This document shows positions 30,936 through 39,941 of a stretch of DNA of 64,000 nucleotides, one piece after another. The DNA comes from Bacillus glycinifermentans (GTDB taxonomy: Bacteria; Bacillota; Bacilli; Bacillales; Bacillaceae), in assembly GCF_001042475.2 (NCBI RefSeq), contig NZ_LECW02000004.1, forward strand, positions 496,001-560,000, given 5' to 3'. The stretch's first letter is position 1. Each line of letters opens with the position of its first letter. The notes beneath the pieces were generated by a model, which ran no database searches, was not told the DNA's origin, and worked only from the letters and a program-made list of their open reading frames with translations. Made by a program: the position numbers and the translations under genes.

Positions 30936-32201
30936 ATGAAACCATTAGCATTTCGAATGCGTCCGACAAAAATTGAAGAGGTTCTCGGCCAGGATCATCT
31001 CGTAGGAGAAGGCAAGATCATTCAGCGGATGGTGCAGGCAAAGCACCTTTCGTCCATGATCCTGTACGGGCCGCCCGGCATCGGAAAAACATCGATCGCA
31101 ACGGCCATTGCCGGGAGCACAAGCATCGCCTTCCGGAAGCTGAACGCGGTAATCAACAACAAAAAGGACATGGAAGCAGTTGCCGCTGAAGCGAAAATGT
31201 CCGGTCAGGTGATATTAATATTGGACGAGGTGCACCGGCTGGATAAAGGCAAACAGGACTTCCTTCTGCCGTATTTGGAAAACGGAATGATCATCATGAT
31301 CGGTGCGACGACGGCCAATCCTTATCACGCGATTAATCCGGCGATCAGAAGCAGAACGCAAATTTTCGAGCTTCACCCTTTAAGCCCGGATCAAATCAAA
31401 GCGGCCATCGAACGGGCTCTGCATGACGAGCACAGAGGTTTAGGCTCATATCAGGTTGAAATTGATGAGGAGGCGCTCGACCATTTCGCGGCAGGCTGCG
31501 GCGGAGACGTCCGTTCGGCACTGAATGCAGTGGAGCTTGCCGTCCTGTCGACAAAAGAAAATGAAGAAGGAATCATTCATATTACGCCGGAAACGGCGGA
31601 AGAATGCCTCCAGAAAAAAAGCTTCGCACATGACAAAGACGGTGACGCTCATTATGACGTGATCTCCGCCTTTCAAAAATCGATCAGGGGATCTGACGTG
31701 AATGCGGCCCTCCATTATTTGGCGCGGCTGATGGAAGGCGGGGATTTGGAAAGCCTTGCACGAAGGCTTCTCGTCATCGCTTATGAGGATATCGGACTTG
31801 CAAACCCGCAGGCCGGCGGGAGAACGCTCCAAGCGATTCAAACGGCGGAACGGATCGGATTCCCCGAAGCGCGCATTCCTCTGGCAAACGCTGTAATCGA
31901 GCTTTGCCTGTCGCCTAAATCAAACTCGGCCATACTCGCGGTTGACAAGGCTTTGGCAGACGTCCGTTCGGGAAAAATCGGCGATGTGCCGAAACACTTA
32001 AAAGACGCCCATTATAAAGGGGCGGCCGAGCTCGGCAGAGGCGTTGATTACAAATACCCGCACGACTACGAAAACGGCTGGGTCAAGCAGCAATACCTGC
32101 CTGATCCGTTGAAAAACAAAGTGTATTACGAACCGAAGCAGACGGGAAAATTTGAACTGGCGCTCAAACAGGTATATGACAAGCTGATGAAGACAAAATG
32201 A
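30936..32201 (+). CDS. rarA: RarA (MgsA-like) replication-associated AAA+ ATPase
   Basis: This 421-residue protein (yrvN) is related to clamp-loader ATPases. Walker A is GPPGIGKTS, Walker B is LILDEVHRLDKGKQDFLLP, sensor 1 is IGATTANPYHAINPAIRSR, and a tetramerisation domain makes up the C-terminal half (LARRLLVIAYEDIGLANPQA). RarA acts at stalled replication forks with recombination proteins. ATG 30936 follows AGGAGAG; a TTG six bases earlier is less suitable. Confidence 0.95.
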   Translation: MKPLAFRMRPTKIEEVLGQDHLVGEGKIIQRMVQAKHLSSMILYGPPGIGKTSIATAIAGSTSIAFRKLNAVINNKKDMEAVAAEAKMSGQVILILDEVHRLDKGKQDFLLPYLENGMIIMIGATTANPYHAINPAIRSRTQIFELHPLSPDQIKAAIERALHDEHRGLGSYQVEIDEEALDHFAAGCGGDVRSALNAVELAVLSTKENEEGIIHITPETAEECLQKKSFAHDKDGDAHYDVISAFQKSIRGSDVNAALHYLARLMEGGDLESLARRLLVIAYEDIGLANPQAGGRTLQAIQTAERIGFPEARIPLANAVIELCLSPKSNSAILAVDKALADVRSGKIGDVPKHLKDAHYKGAAELGRGVDYKYPHDYENGWVKQQYLPDPLKNKVYYEPKQTGKFELALKQVYDKLMKTK

Positions 32202-32202
32202 G

Positions 32203-32246
32203 AAACGGCCTGTCCCCTCTTTTATCCGGGGAGACGGGCCGTTTTT
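32203..32246 (+). terminator. Terminator of rarA overlapping the convergent gene
   Basis: The stem AAACGGCC / GGCCGTTT (32203-32210 with 32237-32244) continues inward with TGTCCCC / GGGGAGA and ends in TTTTT. It lies over the last codons of the minus-strand neighbour. Confidence 0.85.
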
Positions 32247-32743
32247 CGTTCCGCTTCCATTCTGAGCTTGTAAAAATACTTGACGATTTCGTGTTCGCGA
32301 TCAATGACCGGTTCCAAGTTTAACAGCCGGCGCCTGCCCGTCCTTCTGTCGATCATCCCGAGCATTCTGACGAGAACTTGTTCAGACGACAACGTTTGAT
32401 CAATACTGTTTGTGAAATACTCGTCAAGCGCATCAAAAAATTGGTATTGATAAAAATATCCGTCCGCATTTGCCTGATGCAGGGCTTCATCGTAAATCCG
32501 CACGTTTTCCGTCACATCATCAACATTTCTTACTCTTTCGGACCGGGACTCGATTTCGGCCGCTTTGTTTATCGCTGTAAGCGTACACATGCTGAATATA
32601 TCTTTCCCGTCCACAGTAATGAAAGCCCTTCCCATTTGATCATGAGCTTTTCGATATGCTGTAACGTGAAAGTTCACCCGCTGTTTGAGACTTTCGCACA
32701 TCAAACCTTCCAATTGCTGTTTATCTTTGCTCCATCTTCTCAT
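32222..32743 (-). CDS. SF0329-type protein of unknown function
   Basis: This is a 173-residue protein; ATG 32741-32743 has GGAGG 6 nt upstream. It is a predicted soluble, mostly helical, charged protein with conserved-looking stretches HVTAYRKAHDQMGRAFITVDG, MCTLTAINKAAEI and RMLGMIDRRTGRRRLLNL. It resembles entries labelled SF0329 family, a group without known function; that label is from memory and is moderately sure. It is convergent with rarA and lies downstream of tcdA, from which a terminator separates it. Confidence 0.65.
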   Translation of the reverse strand: MRRWSKDKQQLEGLMCESLKQRVNFHVTAYRKAHDQMGRAFITVDGKDIFSMCTLTAINKAAEIESRSERVRNVDDVTENVRIYDEALHQANADGYFYQYQFFDALDEYFTNSIDQTLSSEQVLVRMLGMIDRRTGRRRLLNLEPVIDREHEIVKYFYKLRMEAERKTARLPG

Positions 32744-32762
32744 GAACACCCTCCAAAACGGC

Positions 32763-32802
32763 AAAAAGGATAGCAGTCGGCATTCCCTTGCTATCCTTTT
32801 GC
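32763..32802 (-). terminator. Terminator of tcdA
   Basis: On the minus strand AAAAGGATAGCA / TGCTATCCTTTT forms a strong hairpin with a U-run, directly after the tcdA stop. Confidence 0.85.
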
Positions 32803-32803
32803 A

Positions 32804-33568
32804 TTATTTATCTTTCACCCTTTTGATCGGAATATCTTTCAATAGCTCCATGACCACATGGCCGCCCATGATTAAGCCGGCGACTGACGGAACAAAGGCG
32901 TTTGATGACGGCGGCATCTGCGCCTTGCGGATTTTCGCCTCATCATTTCCGACGACTTTGCGGACGTCTTCGCGGATCACGATCGGGCTTTCGTCGGAAA
33001 AGACGACTTTAATGCCTTTTGTAATGCCTTCTTTGCGCAGTTTCGCCCGAACCACTTTTGCAATCGGATCTGTGTGCGTTTTTGAAATATCGGCGACTTT
33101 AAACCTTGTCGGGTCCGTCTTATTGGCCGCGCCCATGCTTGAAATGATCTTGATGTTCCGCTTAAGGCACTCCTTCATTAAATGGATCTTATAATGAATC
33201 GTATCCGAGGCGTCGATCACATAATCAGGTTCATAGTCAAAAAACTGCCCATACGTTTCTTCCGTATAAAACATCTTTAAGGCGATGCAATCGCATTCCG
33301 GGTTGATATCGGCGATCCTTGCCTTCATCAGGTCAACCTTGGGCTGGCCGACCGTCGAAAGCAGCGCGGGAAGCTGACGGTTGACGTTCGTGATGTCAAC
33401 GTCGTCTTTATCGACCATCACGATTCTGCCGACTCCGGAGCGGGCGAGCGCTTCTGCCGCGAACGAACCGACGCCGCCGATTCCCAGAACGGCAACCGTG
33501 CTGTTTTTTAGAATATTCAATCCTTCTTTGCCAATCGCTAATTCATTGCGTGAAAACTGATGTAACAA
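32804..33568 (-). CDS. tcdA: tRNA threonylcarbamoyladenosine dehydratase TcdA
   Basis: This 254-residue E1/ThiF-like ATPase (yrvM) makes the cyclic form of t6A at tRNA position 37. The nucleotide-binding loop is GIGGVGSFAAEALARSGVG, and IVMVDKDDVDITNVNRQ and YVIDASDTIHYKIHLM are family motifs. It starts at TTG 33566-33568 behind TGGAGTG. Lack of a separate ubiquitin-like partner nearby fits TcdA rather than ThiF or MoeB. Confidence 0.92.
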   Translation of the reverse strand: MLHQFSRNELAIGKEGLNILKNSTVAVLGIGGVGSFAAEALARSGVGRIVMVDKDDVDITNVNRQLPALLSTVGQPKVDLMKARIADINPECDCIALKMFYTEETYGQFFDYEPDYVIDASDTIHYKIHLMKECLKRNIKIISSMGAANKTDPTRFKVADISKTHTDPIAKVVRAKLRKEGITKGIKVVFSDESPIVIREDVRKVVGNDEAKIRKAQMPPSSNAFVPSVAGLIMGGHVVMELLKDIPIKRVKDK

Positions 33569-33712
33569 GAATCTCACTCCATCTTTATATACAGTTACCG
33601 ATAGTATCTTATCATAATCGGGTCATTAAACAAGCTGTCTGTGCAATTTTTTATTCATATTTTTAGTTTTGTCTCATACACTTTTCCAAGTATGGCCAAA
33701 ATTTTTAAATCA

Positions 33713-33909
33713 CAAAAAAGTCCCGATTGTGCCGTTGCCGCATTCCTTCGTTTTGATCCCGCTCTCGGCAGGTGGGTGTTCTGTTCCAAACTTTGCAAGT
33801 CCTCCAAGCTTCGAATGAAAAGAGGCATTTACTCCGTTTGAAAACAACGAACTCCCAAATAAAGAAATGTTCGGTCAAAACTAGGTGTACAACAAACACA
33901 TCAGGACTT
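33713..33909 (-). ncRNA. bsrA: 6S-1 RNA (BsrA)
   Basis: The minus strand gives an RNA of about 195 nt, starting near AAGTCCTGATGTG and ending CGGGACTTTTTTG, so the two ends pair (AAGUCC/GGGACUU). It forms a long interrupted hairpin with a central bubble. Sequence and location next to aspS match B. subtilis 6S-1 RNA, which binds sigma-A RNA polymerase and damps transcription, mostly in stationary phase. The mature 5' end is a few bases past the promoter start, as known for its processed precursor. Confidence 0.88.
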
Positions 33910-33921
33910 TATTTGTTAAAA

Positions 33922-33950
33922 ATGATATCATACGTCCCCTTGATTTTCAA
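33922..33950 (-). promoter_or_regulatory. Promoter of 6S-1 RNA
   Basis: TTGAAA (33945-33950), a 17-nt spacer and TATCAT (33922-33927) on the minus strand place the start near 33915, a few bases before the mature 6S RNA end. Confidence 0.75.
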
Positions 33951-33978
33951 TGGGATGAACAGCCGTATATTTTACAAT

Positions 33979-35757
33979 TTACTGTCGAACTTTGCGGTTG
34001 ATTGACAGGTGCAGCTCATCGAGCTGGGCGCTGTCAACTTCACTAGGAGCTTCCATCAACAGACAGCTTGCGCTTGCTGTTTTCGGGAAAGCGATCGTAT
34101 CTCTCAAATTGGTGCGGCCGCCAAGCAGCATCACAAGCCGGTCAAGGCCGAGCGCGATTCCGCCGTGCGGTGGAGCCCCGTATTCAAACGCCTCAAGCAG
34201 GAAGCCGAACTGTTCTTTCGCCTCTTCCTCAGATAAACCGAGAAGCGCAAACATTTTCTCCTGAACGTCTTTTTCAAAAATACGGATCGATCCGCCGCCC
34301 AGCTCATAGCCGTTTAAGACGAGGTCATAGGCTTGAGCTTTCATGTCCTCCGGATTCGTGTCAACCAGTTCAAGGTCTTCCCGGACAGGCATCGTGAACG
34401 GGTGGTGCGCCGCATAGAAGCGTCCTTCTTCTGAGTCGTACTCAAGAAGCGGCCAATCCACAACCCATAAAAAGTTGAACAAGCTTTCATCGATCAGGTT
34501 CAGTTCTTTTCCGAGCTTTAAGCGCAGTGCGCCGAGAGCGTCATTGGCGACTTCCAGCCGGTCTGCGACAAAGAGGATAAGGTCCCCTTCCGCCGCGTCC
34601 AGCGCTTCAGCGAGCGCCTTTCCTTTTTCATTCTGGAAGAACTTTGCAATCGGCCCTTTTAAACCGTCCGCTTCGGCTTTCAGCCATGCCAGCCCTTTCG
34701 CCCCGTAGTTTGCGGCGAATTCGCCGAGCGCATCGATGTCTTTCCGCGAATATTTGGATGCGGCCCCTTTTACGTTTATCGCTTTGACCGCGCCTCCATT
34801 TGCCACGGCTGACGCAAATACTTTAAAATCAGAGTCCTTTACGGTTTCTGATACATCGGTTAACAGCATCTCGAAGCGAGTATCCGGTTTGTCGGATCCG
34901 TAAAGGTTCATCGCATCTTGATAAGACATTCTCGGCAGCGGCAGGGAGATGTCTATGCCGTGCGTTTCAAGCATGACTTTCGCCATCATCTCTTCAGCAA
35001 GCTTCATGATGTCTTCCTGGCTCATAAATGACATTTCGATATCGATCTGCGTAAATTCCGGCTGGCGGTCGGCGCGCAAATCTTCATCCCTGAAGCAGCG
35101 GGCGATTTGATAGTAGCGGTCAAAGCCGGACACCATCAATAGCTGCTTGAAAAGCTGCGGGGACTGCGGCAGCGCGTAAAATTCGCCTTCATGGACGCGG
35201 CTCGGTACGAGATAGTCGCGCGCTCCTTCAGGCGTTTTTCTTGTCAATACCGGCGTTTCAATATCGATAAAGCCGTTGTCGTCAAGGAAGCTGCGGACGG
35301 CTTTCGTGACGTTATGCCGCATTTTCAACGTGCTGTACATCTCCGGCCGGCGCAAGTCGAGATACCTGTGCTTCAATCTGACGTCTTCAGACACTTCGGA
35401 GGCCTGGTCACTGATCGCGAAAGGAGGCGTTTTTGCCGCGCTCAGCACGGTGACCGATTCAGCCTGGATTTCAATTTTTCCGGTTTTCAGGTTGGGATTG
35501 ACCGTGGCTTCTTCGCGCGCGACGACTTTGCCCGTGATGTCAAGCACGTATTCGCTGCGGATCGTTTCCGCCGTTTTGAGCGCATCTGCGGAAAGATCGG
35601 GATTAAAGACAACCTGAACGATGCCGGAGCGATCTCTTAAATCGATGAAAATCAGACCTCCGAGGTCGCGTCTTTTTTGAACCCACCCTTTTAGTACAAC
35701 GGTTTCTCCAATCGCCTTCTCCGTGATTTCGCCACAATAATACGTTCGTCCAAACAA
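33979..35757 (-). CDS. aspS: Aspartyl-tRNA synthetase
   Basis: This 592-residue bacterial-type class II synthetase has an N-terminal OB anticodon-binding domain (1-105), class II motifs ([41 protein letters not shown]) and the GAD insertion of bacterial enzymes (about 280-420). The final motif is [14 protein letters not shown]. It is 15 nt after hisS and shares the histidine T-box transcript. No separate T-box precedes it. Confidence 0.97.
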   Translation of the reverse strand: MFGRTYYCGEITEKAIGETVVLKGWVQKRRDLGGLIFIDLRDRSGIVQVVFNPDLSADALKTAETIRSEYVLDITGKVVAREEATVNPNLKTGKIEIQAESVTVLSAAKTPPFAISDQASEVSEDVRLKHRYLDLRRPEMYSTLKMRHNVTKAVRSFLDDNGFIDIETPVLTRKTPEGARDYLVPSRVHEGEFYALPQSPQLFKQLLMVSGFDRYYQIARCFRDEDLRADRQPEFTQIDIEMSFMSQEDIMKLAEEMMAKVMLETHGIDISLPLPRMSYQDAMNLYGSDKPDTRFEMLLTDVSETVKDSDFKVFASAVANGGAVKAINVKGAASKYSRKDIDALGEFAANYGAKGLAWLKAEADGLKGPIAKFFQNEKGKALAEALDAAEGDLILFVADRLEVANDALGALRLKLGKELNLIDESLFNFLWVVDWPLLEYDSEEGRFYAAHHPFTMPVREDLELVDTNPEDMKAQAYDLVLNGYELGGGSIRIFEKDVQEKMFALLGLSEEEAKEQFGFLLEAFEYGAPPHGGIALGLDRLVMLLGGRTNLRDTIAFPKTASASCLLMEAPSEVDSAQLDELHLSINRKVRQ

Positions 35758-35772
35758 AGCGTTCCTCTCCTT

Positions 35773-37047
35773 TTACCTTTCAGTGTTTGCTTTCATAAAA
35801 CGGATGAATTCGTCCAGCTTGATTTCCTGTTGTTCTCCCGTTTTTGCATCTTTGACATTGATTTTGTTGTCCTTGAGTTCATCTTCGCCTAAAATCGCGA
35901 TATATTTTGCGTTGAGGCGGTCGGCTGCTTTAAACTGGCCTTTCATTTTTTTAAATTCGTAATCGATGTCGCCGGAGATTCCTTCCTCCCTCAGCTTGTA
36001 GAGAAGGGATACGGAATAGTCCTTCGCTTTTTCCCCCAGCGTCACGATATAGCAGTCGAGCCCTTCATCGACAGCAAGCTTCACATTTTCGGCGTCAATT
36101 GCGGCAAGCAGGCGCTCGATGCTCATCGCAAAGCCGATGCCCGGCGCTTTCGGTCCGCCGATTTCCTCGGTAAGGCCGTCATAGCGGCCCCCTCCTGCGA
36201 GAGTTGTGATGGCGCCGAAGCCTTCTGCATCACTCATGATTTCAAAAGCCGTATGGTTGTAGTAGTCCAGCCCCCTGACAAGGTTCGGATCCACTTCAAA
36301 CGAAATGCCGATGTCTGTTAAATATTGCTGAACCTTTTCAAAGTATGCTTTCGATTCGTCATTTAAATAATCAAGAATCGAAGGAGCCGTTTTCAAAAGC
36401 TCATGCTCTCTGTCCTTTTTGCAATCCAAAATCCTGAGCGGGTTTTGTTTGAGGCGCTTTTGACAGTCTCCGCAAAACTCCTCAATGCGCGGCTCAAAGT
36501 GGCGGATCAGCGCTTCCCTGTGCGCAATGCGGCTCGTTTTATCGCCAAGGCTGTTAATGACGAGCTTCACATTTTGCAGCCCGGCTTTTCGGTATACGCT
36601 CATCGCCAGAGCAATGACTTCCGCATCAATCGCCGGATCGCTCGAACCGATCGCTTCGACGCCGAATTGATAGAATTGGCGGTAGCGCCCGGTTTGAGGC
36701 CGTTCATAGCGGAACATCGGTCCGATATAATACAGCTTTGTCGGCTGCGTCGGATTCGCAAATAGTTTATTTTCAACAAACGAGCGTACCGCAGAAGCCG
36801 TACCTTCAGGACGAAGCGTGAGGCTTCTCCCTTTTTTATCTGCGAATGTATACATCTCTTTTTGAACGATATCCGTCGATTCTCCTACACCCCGTGAGAA
36901 TAATTCCGTATGTTCAAAAATCGGCGTCCTGATTTCTTTATAGTGATATGCATGACACGTCTCTCTCGCAATGTTCTCGACATATTGCCAGCGCTCTGAT
37001 TCTCCGGGGAGGATGTCCTGTGTTCCCCTTGGAATGTTAAATGCCAT
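35773..37047 (-). CDS. hisS: Histidyl-tRNA synthetase
   Basis: This 424-residue class II synthetase has motif 1 [15 protein letters not shown], motif 2 [12 protein letters not shown]...[15 protein letters not shown] and the histidine-binding LVRGLDYYN. The C-terminal anticodon-binding domain ends [11 protein letters not shown]. It starts at ATG 37047 and is first in the hisS-aspS operon behind a T-box leader. Confidence 0.97.
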   Translation of the reverse strand: MAFNIPRGTQDILPGESERWQYVENIARETCHAYHYKEIRTPIFEHTELFSRGVGESTDIVQKEMYTFADKKGRSLTLRPEGTASAVRSFVENKLFANPTQPTKLYYIGPMFRYERPQTGRYRQFYQFGVEAIGSSDPAIDAEVIALAMSVYRKAGLQNVKLVINSLGDKTSRIAHREALIRHFEPRIEEFCGDCQKRLKQNPLRILDCKKDREHELLKTAPSILDYLNDESKAYFEKVQQYLTDIGISFEVDPNLVRGLDYYNHTAFEIMSDAEGFGAITTLAGGGRYDGLTEEIGGPKAPGIGFAMSIERLLAAIDAENVKLAVDEGLDCYIVTLGEKAKDYSVSLLYKLREEGISGDIDYEFKKMKGQFKAADRLNAKYIAILGEDELKDNKINVKDAKTGEQQEIKLDEFIRFMKANTER

Positions 37048-37093
37048 TTGTAAAGCCTCCTCTTTTTCATACCTGTTTTCTCTTCTGAAAAAT

Positions 37094-37381
37094 AGAAAAA
37101 ACCCCCGAGCCTACTATAAAACCAATAGTAGGGACGAGAGTTATACCCGTGGTGCCACCCTAGTTGGAACTGCCTGGCAGTTCCCGCTTTCATTCCTTTA
37201 ACGCAGGTTCACGTCCGCCGCCTAATTGCTCCGAAAATAAGCTTTCAGCGGGAAACCTTCGGAGTGTTCATTCGGATAAGATACCGTGCAGACCGCTTTC
37301 AGCCCAAGGCGGTTCCTCTCTTTTCACGTACTCTTACCTACTATTCTCCATCTTCAGTTCTAACTTATATGTACACTAATT
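37094..37381 (-). promoter_or_regulatory. T-box leader of hisS-aspS (tRNA-His sensing)
   Basis: The T-box core AGGGTGGCACCACGGG lies at about 37146-37161 on the minus strand. The terminator (CTACTAT/ATAGTAG plus GC pairs, T-run at 37096-37101) follows. A candidate specifier CAC (His) is at 37264-37266, again preceded by GAA. Uncharged tRNA-His should turn on both synthetases. Confidence 0.88.
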
Positions 37382-37387
37382 TATATT

Positions 37388-37416
37388 ATAATACGGGTGT
37401 TACGTTTGTGTGTCAA
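37388..37416 (-). promoter_or_regulatory. Promoter of hisS-aspS
   Basis: TTGACA (37411-37416), a 17-nt spacer and TATTAT (37388-37393) on the minus strand lead into the T-box leader. Confidence 0.82.
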
Positions 37417-37418
37417 CC

Positions 37419-37583
37419 CTAAATGCGGTTCTTTTTATTCTTGATCGATTCTTTTGACGTCAGACCGAGCTCTGTCGCCGTTTCTTCCAGATAGCCGATA
37501 TGCTCAGGATCCACATGATCCTTAAGATGCAAATTCGCCTCTTGTTCATGAATCGCTTTTCCCATACGATGATCATACCTCAT
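37419..37583 (-). CDS. Small hydrophilic protein of unknown function
   Basis: This is a 54-residue protein starting MRYDHRMGKAIHEQEANLHL at ATG 37581-37583, behind AAAGGAT. It is highly charged, with no membrane segment, and ends KNKKNRI. Its stop codon lies three bases from the hisS promoter. B. subtilis has a small gene (yrzK) in this position and this may be its counterpart, but I am not sure. The terminator is not obvious. Confidence 0.65.
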   Translation of the reverse strand: MRYDHRMGKAIHEQEANLHLKDHVDPEHIGYLEETATELGLTSKESIKNKKNRI

Positions 37584-37726
37584 CTCGCAACATCCTTTAG
37601 ATCGCTTTTTTCTATAGTATAAACAAATCATTTTCATTTTATTAAAAAAACAGCAAGGATTATACGATATAAAGGAAGAAGTACTGTTTTCAAGTTTTCT
37701 AAGAAAGGAGGAGATGAAGAATTATT

Positions 37727-39298
37727 ATGCGAAAGAGTGCAATCTTGATCCTCTCGATAATCCTGATCGCTCAAGCGGCCTTGTATACATCACCCAATAC
37801 AGCTTCTGCGGCCATAGGGGAAGCCGTGGTCGTCACTGATAAAATCAACGTCAGAAGTGGACCCGGACTGAGCCATGACATCGTCAGCGTCGTCAAGCGG
37901 GATGAAACGTATCCGATTGTGGAGGAAAAAGGAGACTGGGTTCAAATCCGGCTTTCCGGCGGACAAAAGGGCTGGGTCGTCTCTTGGCTCATTAAGAAAA
38001 AAGGACAGGCATCAGGCGGATCTGTATCCTCTGAAGCAAAAAGCGGACAAGTAACATCCACCGCTACTGATTTAAGAATCAGAAAAGGGCCCGGCACTTC
38101 ATACGAAGTGGGCGGCACGTTCCCTAAAGGGGAAAAGGCCGCACTCCTAAAAACGGACGGAAGCTGGGTCAAGATCTCCTATCAAAATGTAACGGGCTGG
38201 GTTCACTCCGACTATGTCTCCGGCGGTGCTTCTGCGAAGGAATCGTCCTCAAGCGGCGCTTCTCAAAAATCAGGAACTGTCGGCGTCTCGTCCCTGAATG
38301 TCAGAAGCTCGGCCTCCCATCAGGCTGGAATCATCGCCTCGCTGAAACGAAATACGGCTGTGACGATTTTGAATGAACAGCACGGGTGGTATGAAATCGA
38401 GTTCAACGGACAAAAAGGCTGGGTCGCAAGCCACTATATTTTGACGGACGATGAAAAGGATTCCGGTTCCGAAAGCGCCGGCAGCGCATCCAGCTCAGGC
38501 GAGAATGCGACCATCGTGTACGACGGTACGAATATCAGAAGCGAGCCGTCGACTTCATCATCTGTCGTTAAACGCGCCGGAAAAGGCGAATCTTACCCGA
38601 TTACCGGGAAGAAGAGCGACTGGTATGAAATTGCCCTGCCGAACGGAAATTCGGCGTACATTGCAAACTGGGTCGTTCAGACGTCTGATCAATCAGGACC
38701 TTCCGGAGATTCAGGCGATTCAGAGCCTGCTTTATCAAAGCCGTCCGGCTCAAGCGGATCGATCAAAAACAAAACGATTGTCATTGATGCGGGTCATGGC
38801 GGACATGACAGCGGGACAATCGGTACGCGGGGAACGCTCGAGAAAAGGCTGACCATCAAAACGGCGAAGCTTCTTGCAGCAAAGCTCAAAGCAGACGGAG
38901 TCAACGTCTATATGACACGCAATGACGATTCTTTCGTCAGTCTGCAGTCGCGTGTTGCGACCTCTCATTACCGCAATGCCGACGCTTTTATCAGCATTCA
39001 CTTCGACAGTTTTGCAAATGCCTCTGTAAGAGGAAACACGGCCTATTATTACAGCCCGTCTAAAGACAAGGGGCTGGCCGCGGACGTTCAGTCCGAAATC
39101 GAAAAACAGTCGCCTCTGCCAAGCCGCGGCGTCTTATTCGGGGATTATTTCGTATTAAGGGAAAACAACCGCCCTGCCGCTCTGTTTGAGCTCGGCTACT
39201 TAAGCCATCCCCAGGATGAAGCGATCGTGAGCACAAACGGTTATCGCGAAAGAGTGACAGACGGAATCAGAAACGGTCTTGAAAATTATTTTAATTAA
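37727..39298 (+). CDS. yrvJ: Secreted N-acetylmuramoyl-L-alanine amidase with four SH3b repeats
   Basis: This 523-residue protein has a signal peptide (1-29). Four bacterial SH3 domains follow (about 32-92, 106-165, 183-242, 260-318; each with INVRSGPG-like start and GWV-like end) separated by Ser/Gly linkers. The amidase_3 catalytic domain is at about 350-523, with zinc ligands in IVIDAGHGGHDSG, E in GTLEKRLT, H in IHFDSF and catalytic E in LFELGYL. It cleaves the peptide from the glycan in peptidoglycan. The AGGAGG (37706-37711) lies 15 nt before ATG 37727, unusually far. Confidence 0.93.
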   Translation: MRKSAILILSIILIAQAALYTSPNTASAAIGEAVVVTDKINVRSGPGLSHDIVSVVKRDETYPIVEEKGDWVQIRLSGGQKGWVVSWLIKKKGQASGGSVSSEAKSGQVTSTATDLRIRKGPGTSYEVGGTFPKGEKAALLKTDGSWVKISYQNVTGWVHSDYVSGGASAKESSSSGASQKSGTVGVSSLNVRSSASHQAGIIASLKRNTAVTILNEQHGWYEIEFNGQKGWVASHYILTDDEKDSGSESAGSASSSGENATIVYDGTNIRSEPSTSSSVVKRAGKGESYPITGKKSDWYEIALPNGNSAYIANWVVQTSDQSGPSGDSGDSEPALSKPSGSSGSIKNKTIVIDAGHGGHDSGTIGTRGTLEKRLTIKTAKLLAAKLKADGVNVYMTRNDDSFVSLQSRVATSHYRNADAFISIHFDSFANASVRGNTAYYYSPSKDKGLAADVQSEIEKQSPLPSRGVLFGDYFVLRENNRPAALFELGYLSHPQDEAIVSTNGYRERVTDGIRNGLENYFN

Positions 39299-39324
39299 AA
39301 AAGCAGGCGGCTCCGCCTGCTTTT
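39299..39324 (+). terminator. Terminator of yrvJ
   Basis: AAAAGCAGGCGG / CCGCCTGCTTTT hairpin with T-run, directly after the stop codon. Confidence 0.85.
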
Positions 39325-39351
39325 ATCGTTATAGTCTATGCAATTCCCTAT

Positions 39352-39394
39352 ATCAAAAACCTGTTGGAACAGATTTACTAATCTGTTCCAACAG
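39352..39394 (-). terminator. Perfect 15-bp inverted repeat, possible second dtd terminator
   Basis: CTGTTGGAACAGATT / AATCTGTTCCAACAG with a 4-nt loop (39361-39394) is followed on the minus strand by GTTTTTGAT. It lies beyond the ordinary dtd terminator. Confidence 0.55.
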
Positions 39395-39459
39395 GAAGCA
39401 TCATAGCCTTCCGCGGGAAATTCGCGCACGGACAGCTTCTTTCCTGCAAAATTCGACAT

Positions 39460-39487
39460 AAAAAAGCCGCCATAAGGCGGCTTTTTT
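39460..39487 (-). terminator. Terminator of relA-dtd
   Basis: AAAAAAGCCGCC / GGCGGCTTTTTT hairpin overlapping the dtd stop codon, with a T-run on the minus strand. Confidence 0.85.
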
Positions 39488-39929
39488 ACGCTTTTGAATC
39501 CATGATAAAAGTAACGGGTCCGGAATTTGTCAATTTGACATCCATCATCTCGCCGAACCTGCCCGTTTCGACAGGCACCCCTTTTTCCCGGAGAAGGGTG
39601 TTCCATTCCTCGTAAAGCTTACGCGCTGCATCCGGTCTGGCCGCTTTTGTGAAATTCGGCCGGCGCCCCTTTTTCGTATCTCCGTACAATGTAAATTGAG
39701 ATACTGACAGAATAGAACCTCCTGTATCCAACAGGGAAAGGTTCATTTTTTCGGCTTCGTCTTCAAAAATTCTGAGGTTAACGAGCTTTTCAGCTAAATA
39801 TTCGGCATCCTCCCTCGTATCATCGTGAGTCACGCCGACAAGCACGAGCAATCCGAGTCCGATCTTGCCGACAATCTCGCCGCCGACTGTGACGCTCGCA
39901 TCTGTGACGCGCTGAACAACTAATTTCAT
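39486..39929 (-). CDS. dtd: D-aminoacyl-tRNA deacylase
   Basis: This 147-residue enzyme (yrvI) frees tRNAs mischarged with D-amino acids or glycine. It has the DTD signatures [17 protein letters not shown] (about 78-94) and the C-terminal [10 protein letters not shown] with the Gly-cisPro chirality gate. ATG 39927-39929 is 12 nt after the relA stop, so the two are cotranscribed as in other Bacilli. Confidence 0.95.
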   Translation of the reverse strand: MKLVVQRVTDASVTVGGEIVGKIGLGLLVLVGVTHDDTREDAEYLAEKLVNLRIFEDEAEKMNLSLLDTGGSILSVSQFTLYGDTKKGRRPNFTKAARPDAARKLYEEWNTLLREKGVPVETGRFGEMMDVKLTNSGPVTFIMDSKA

Positions 39930-39941
39930 GACGATTTCCCC

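Noticed and set aside
39295..39606. Minus-strand frame covering the hairpins between dtd and yrvJ
   Set aside because: It runs through two terminators and has no initiation site; most likely noncoding.
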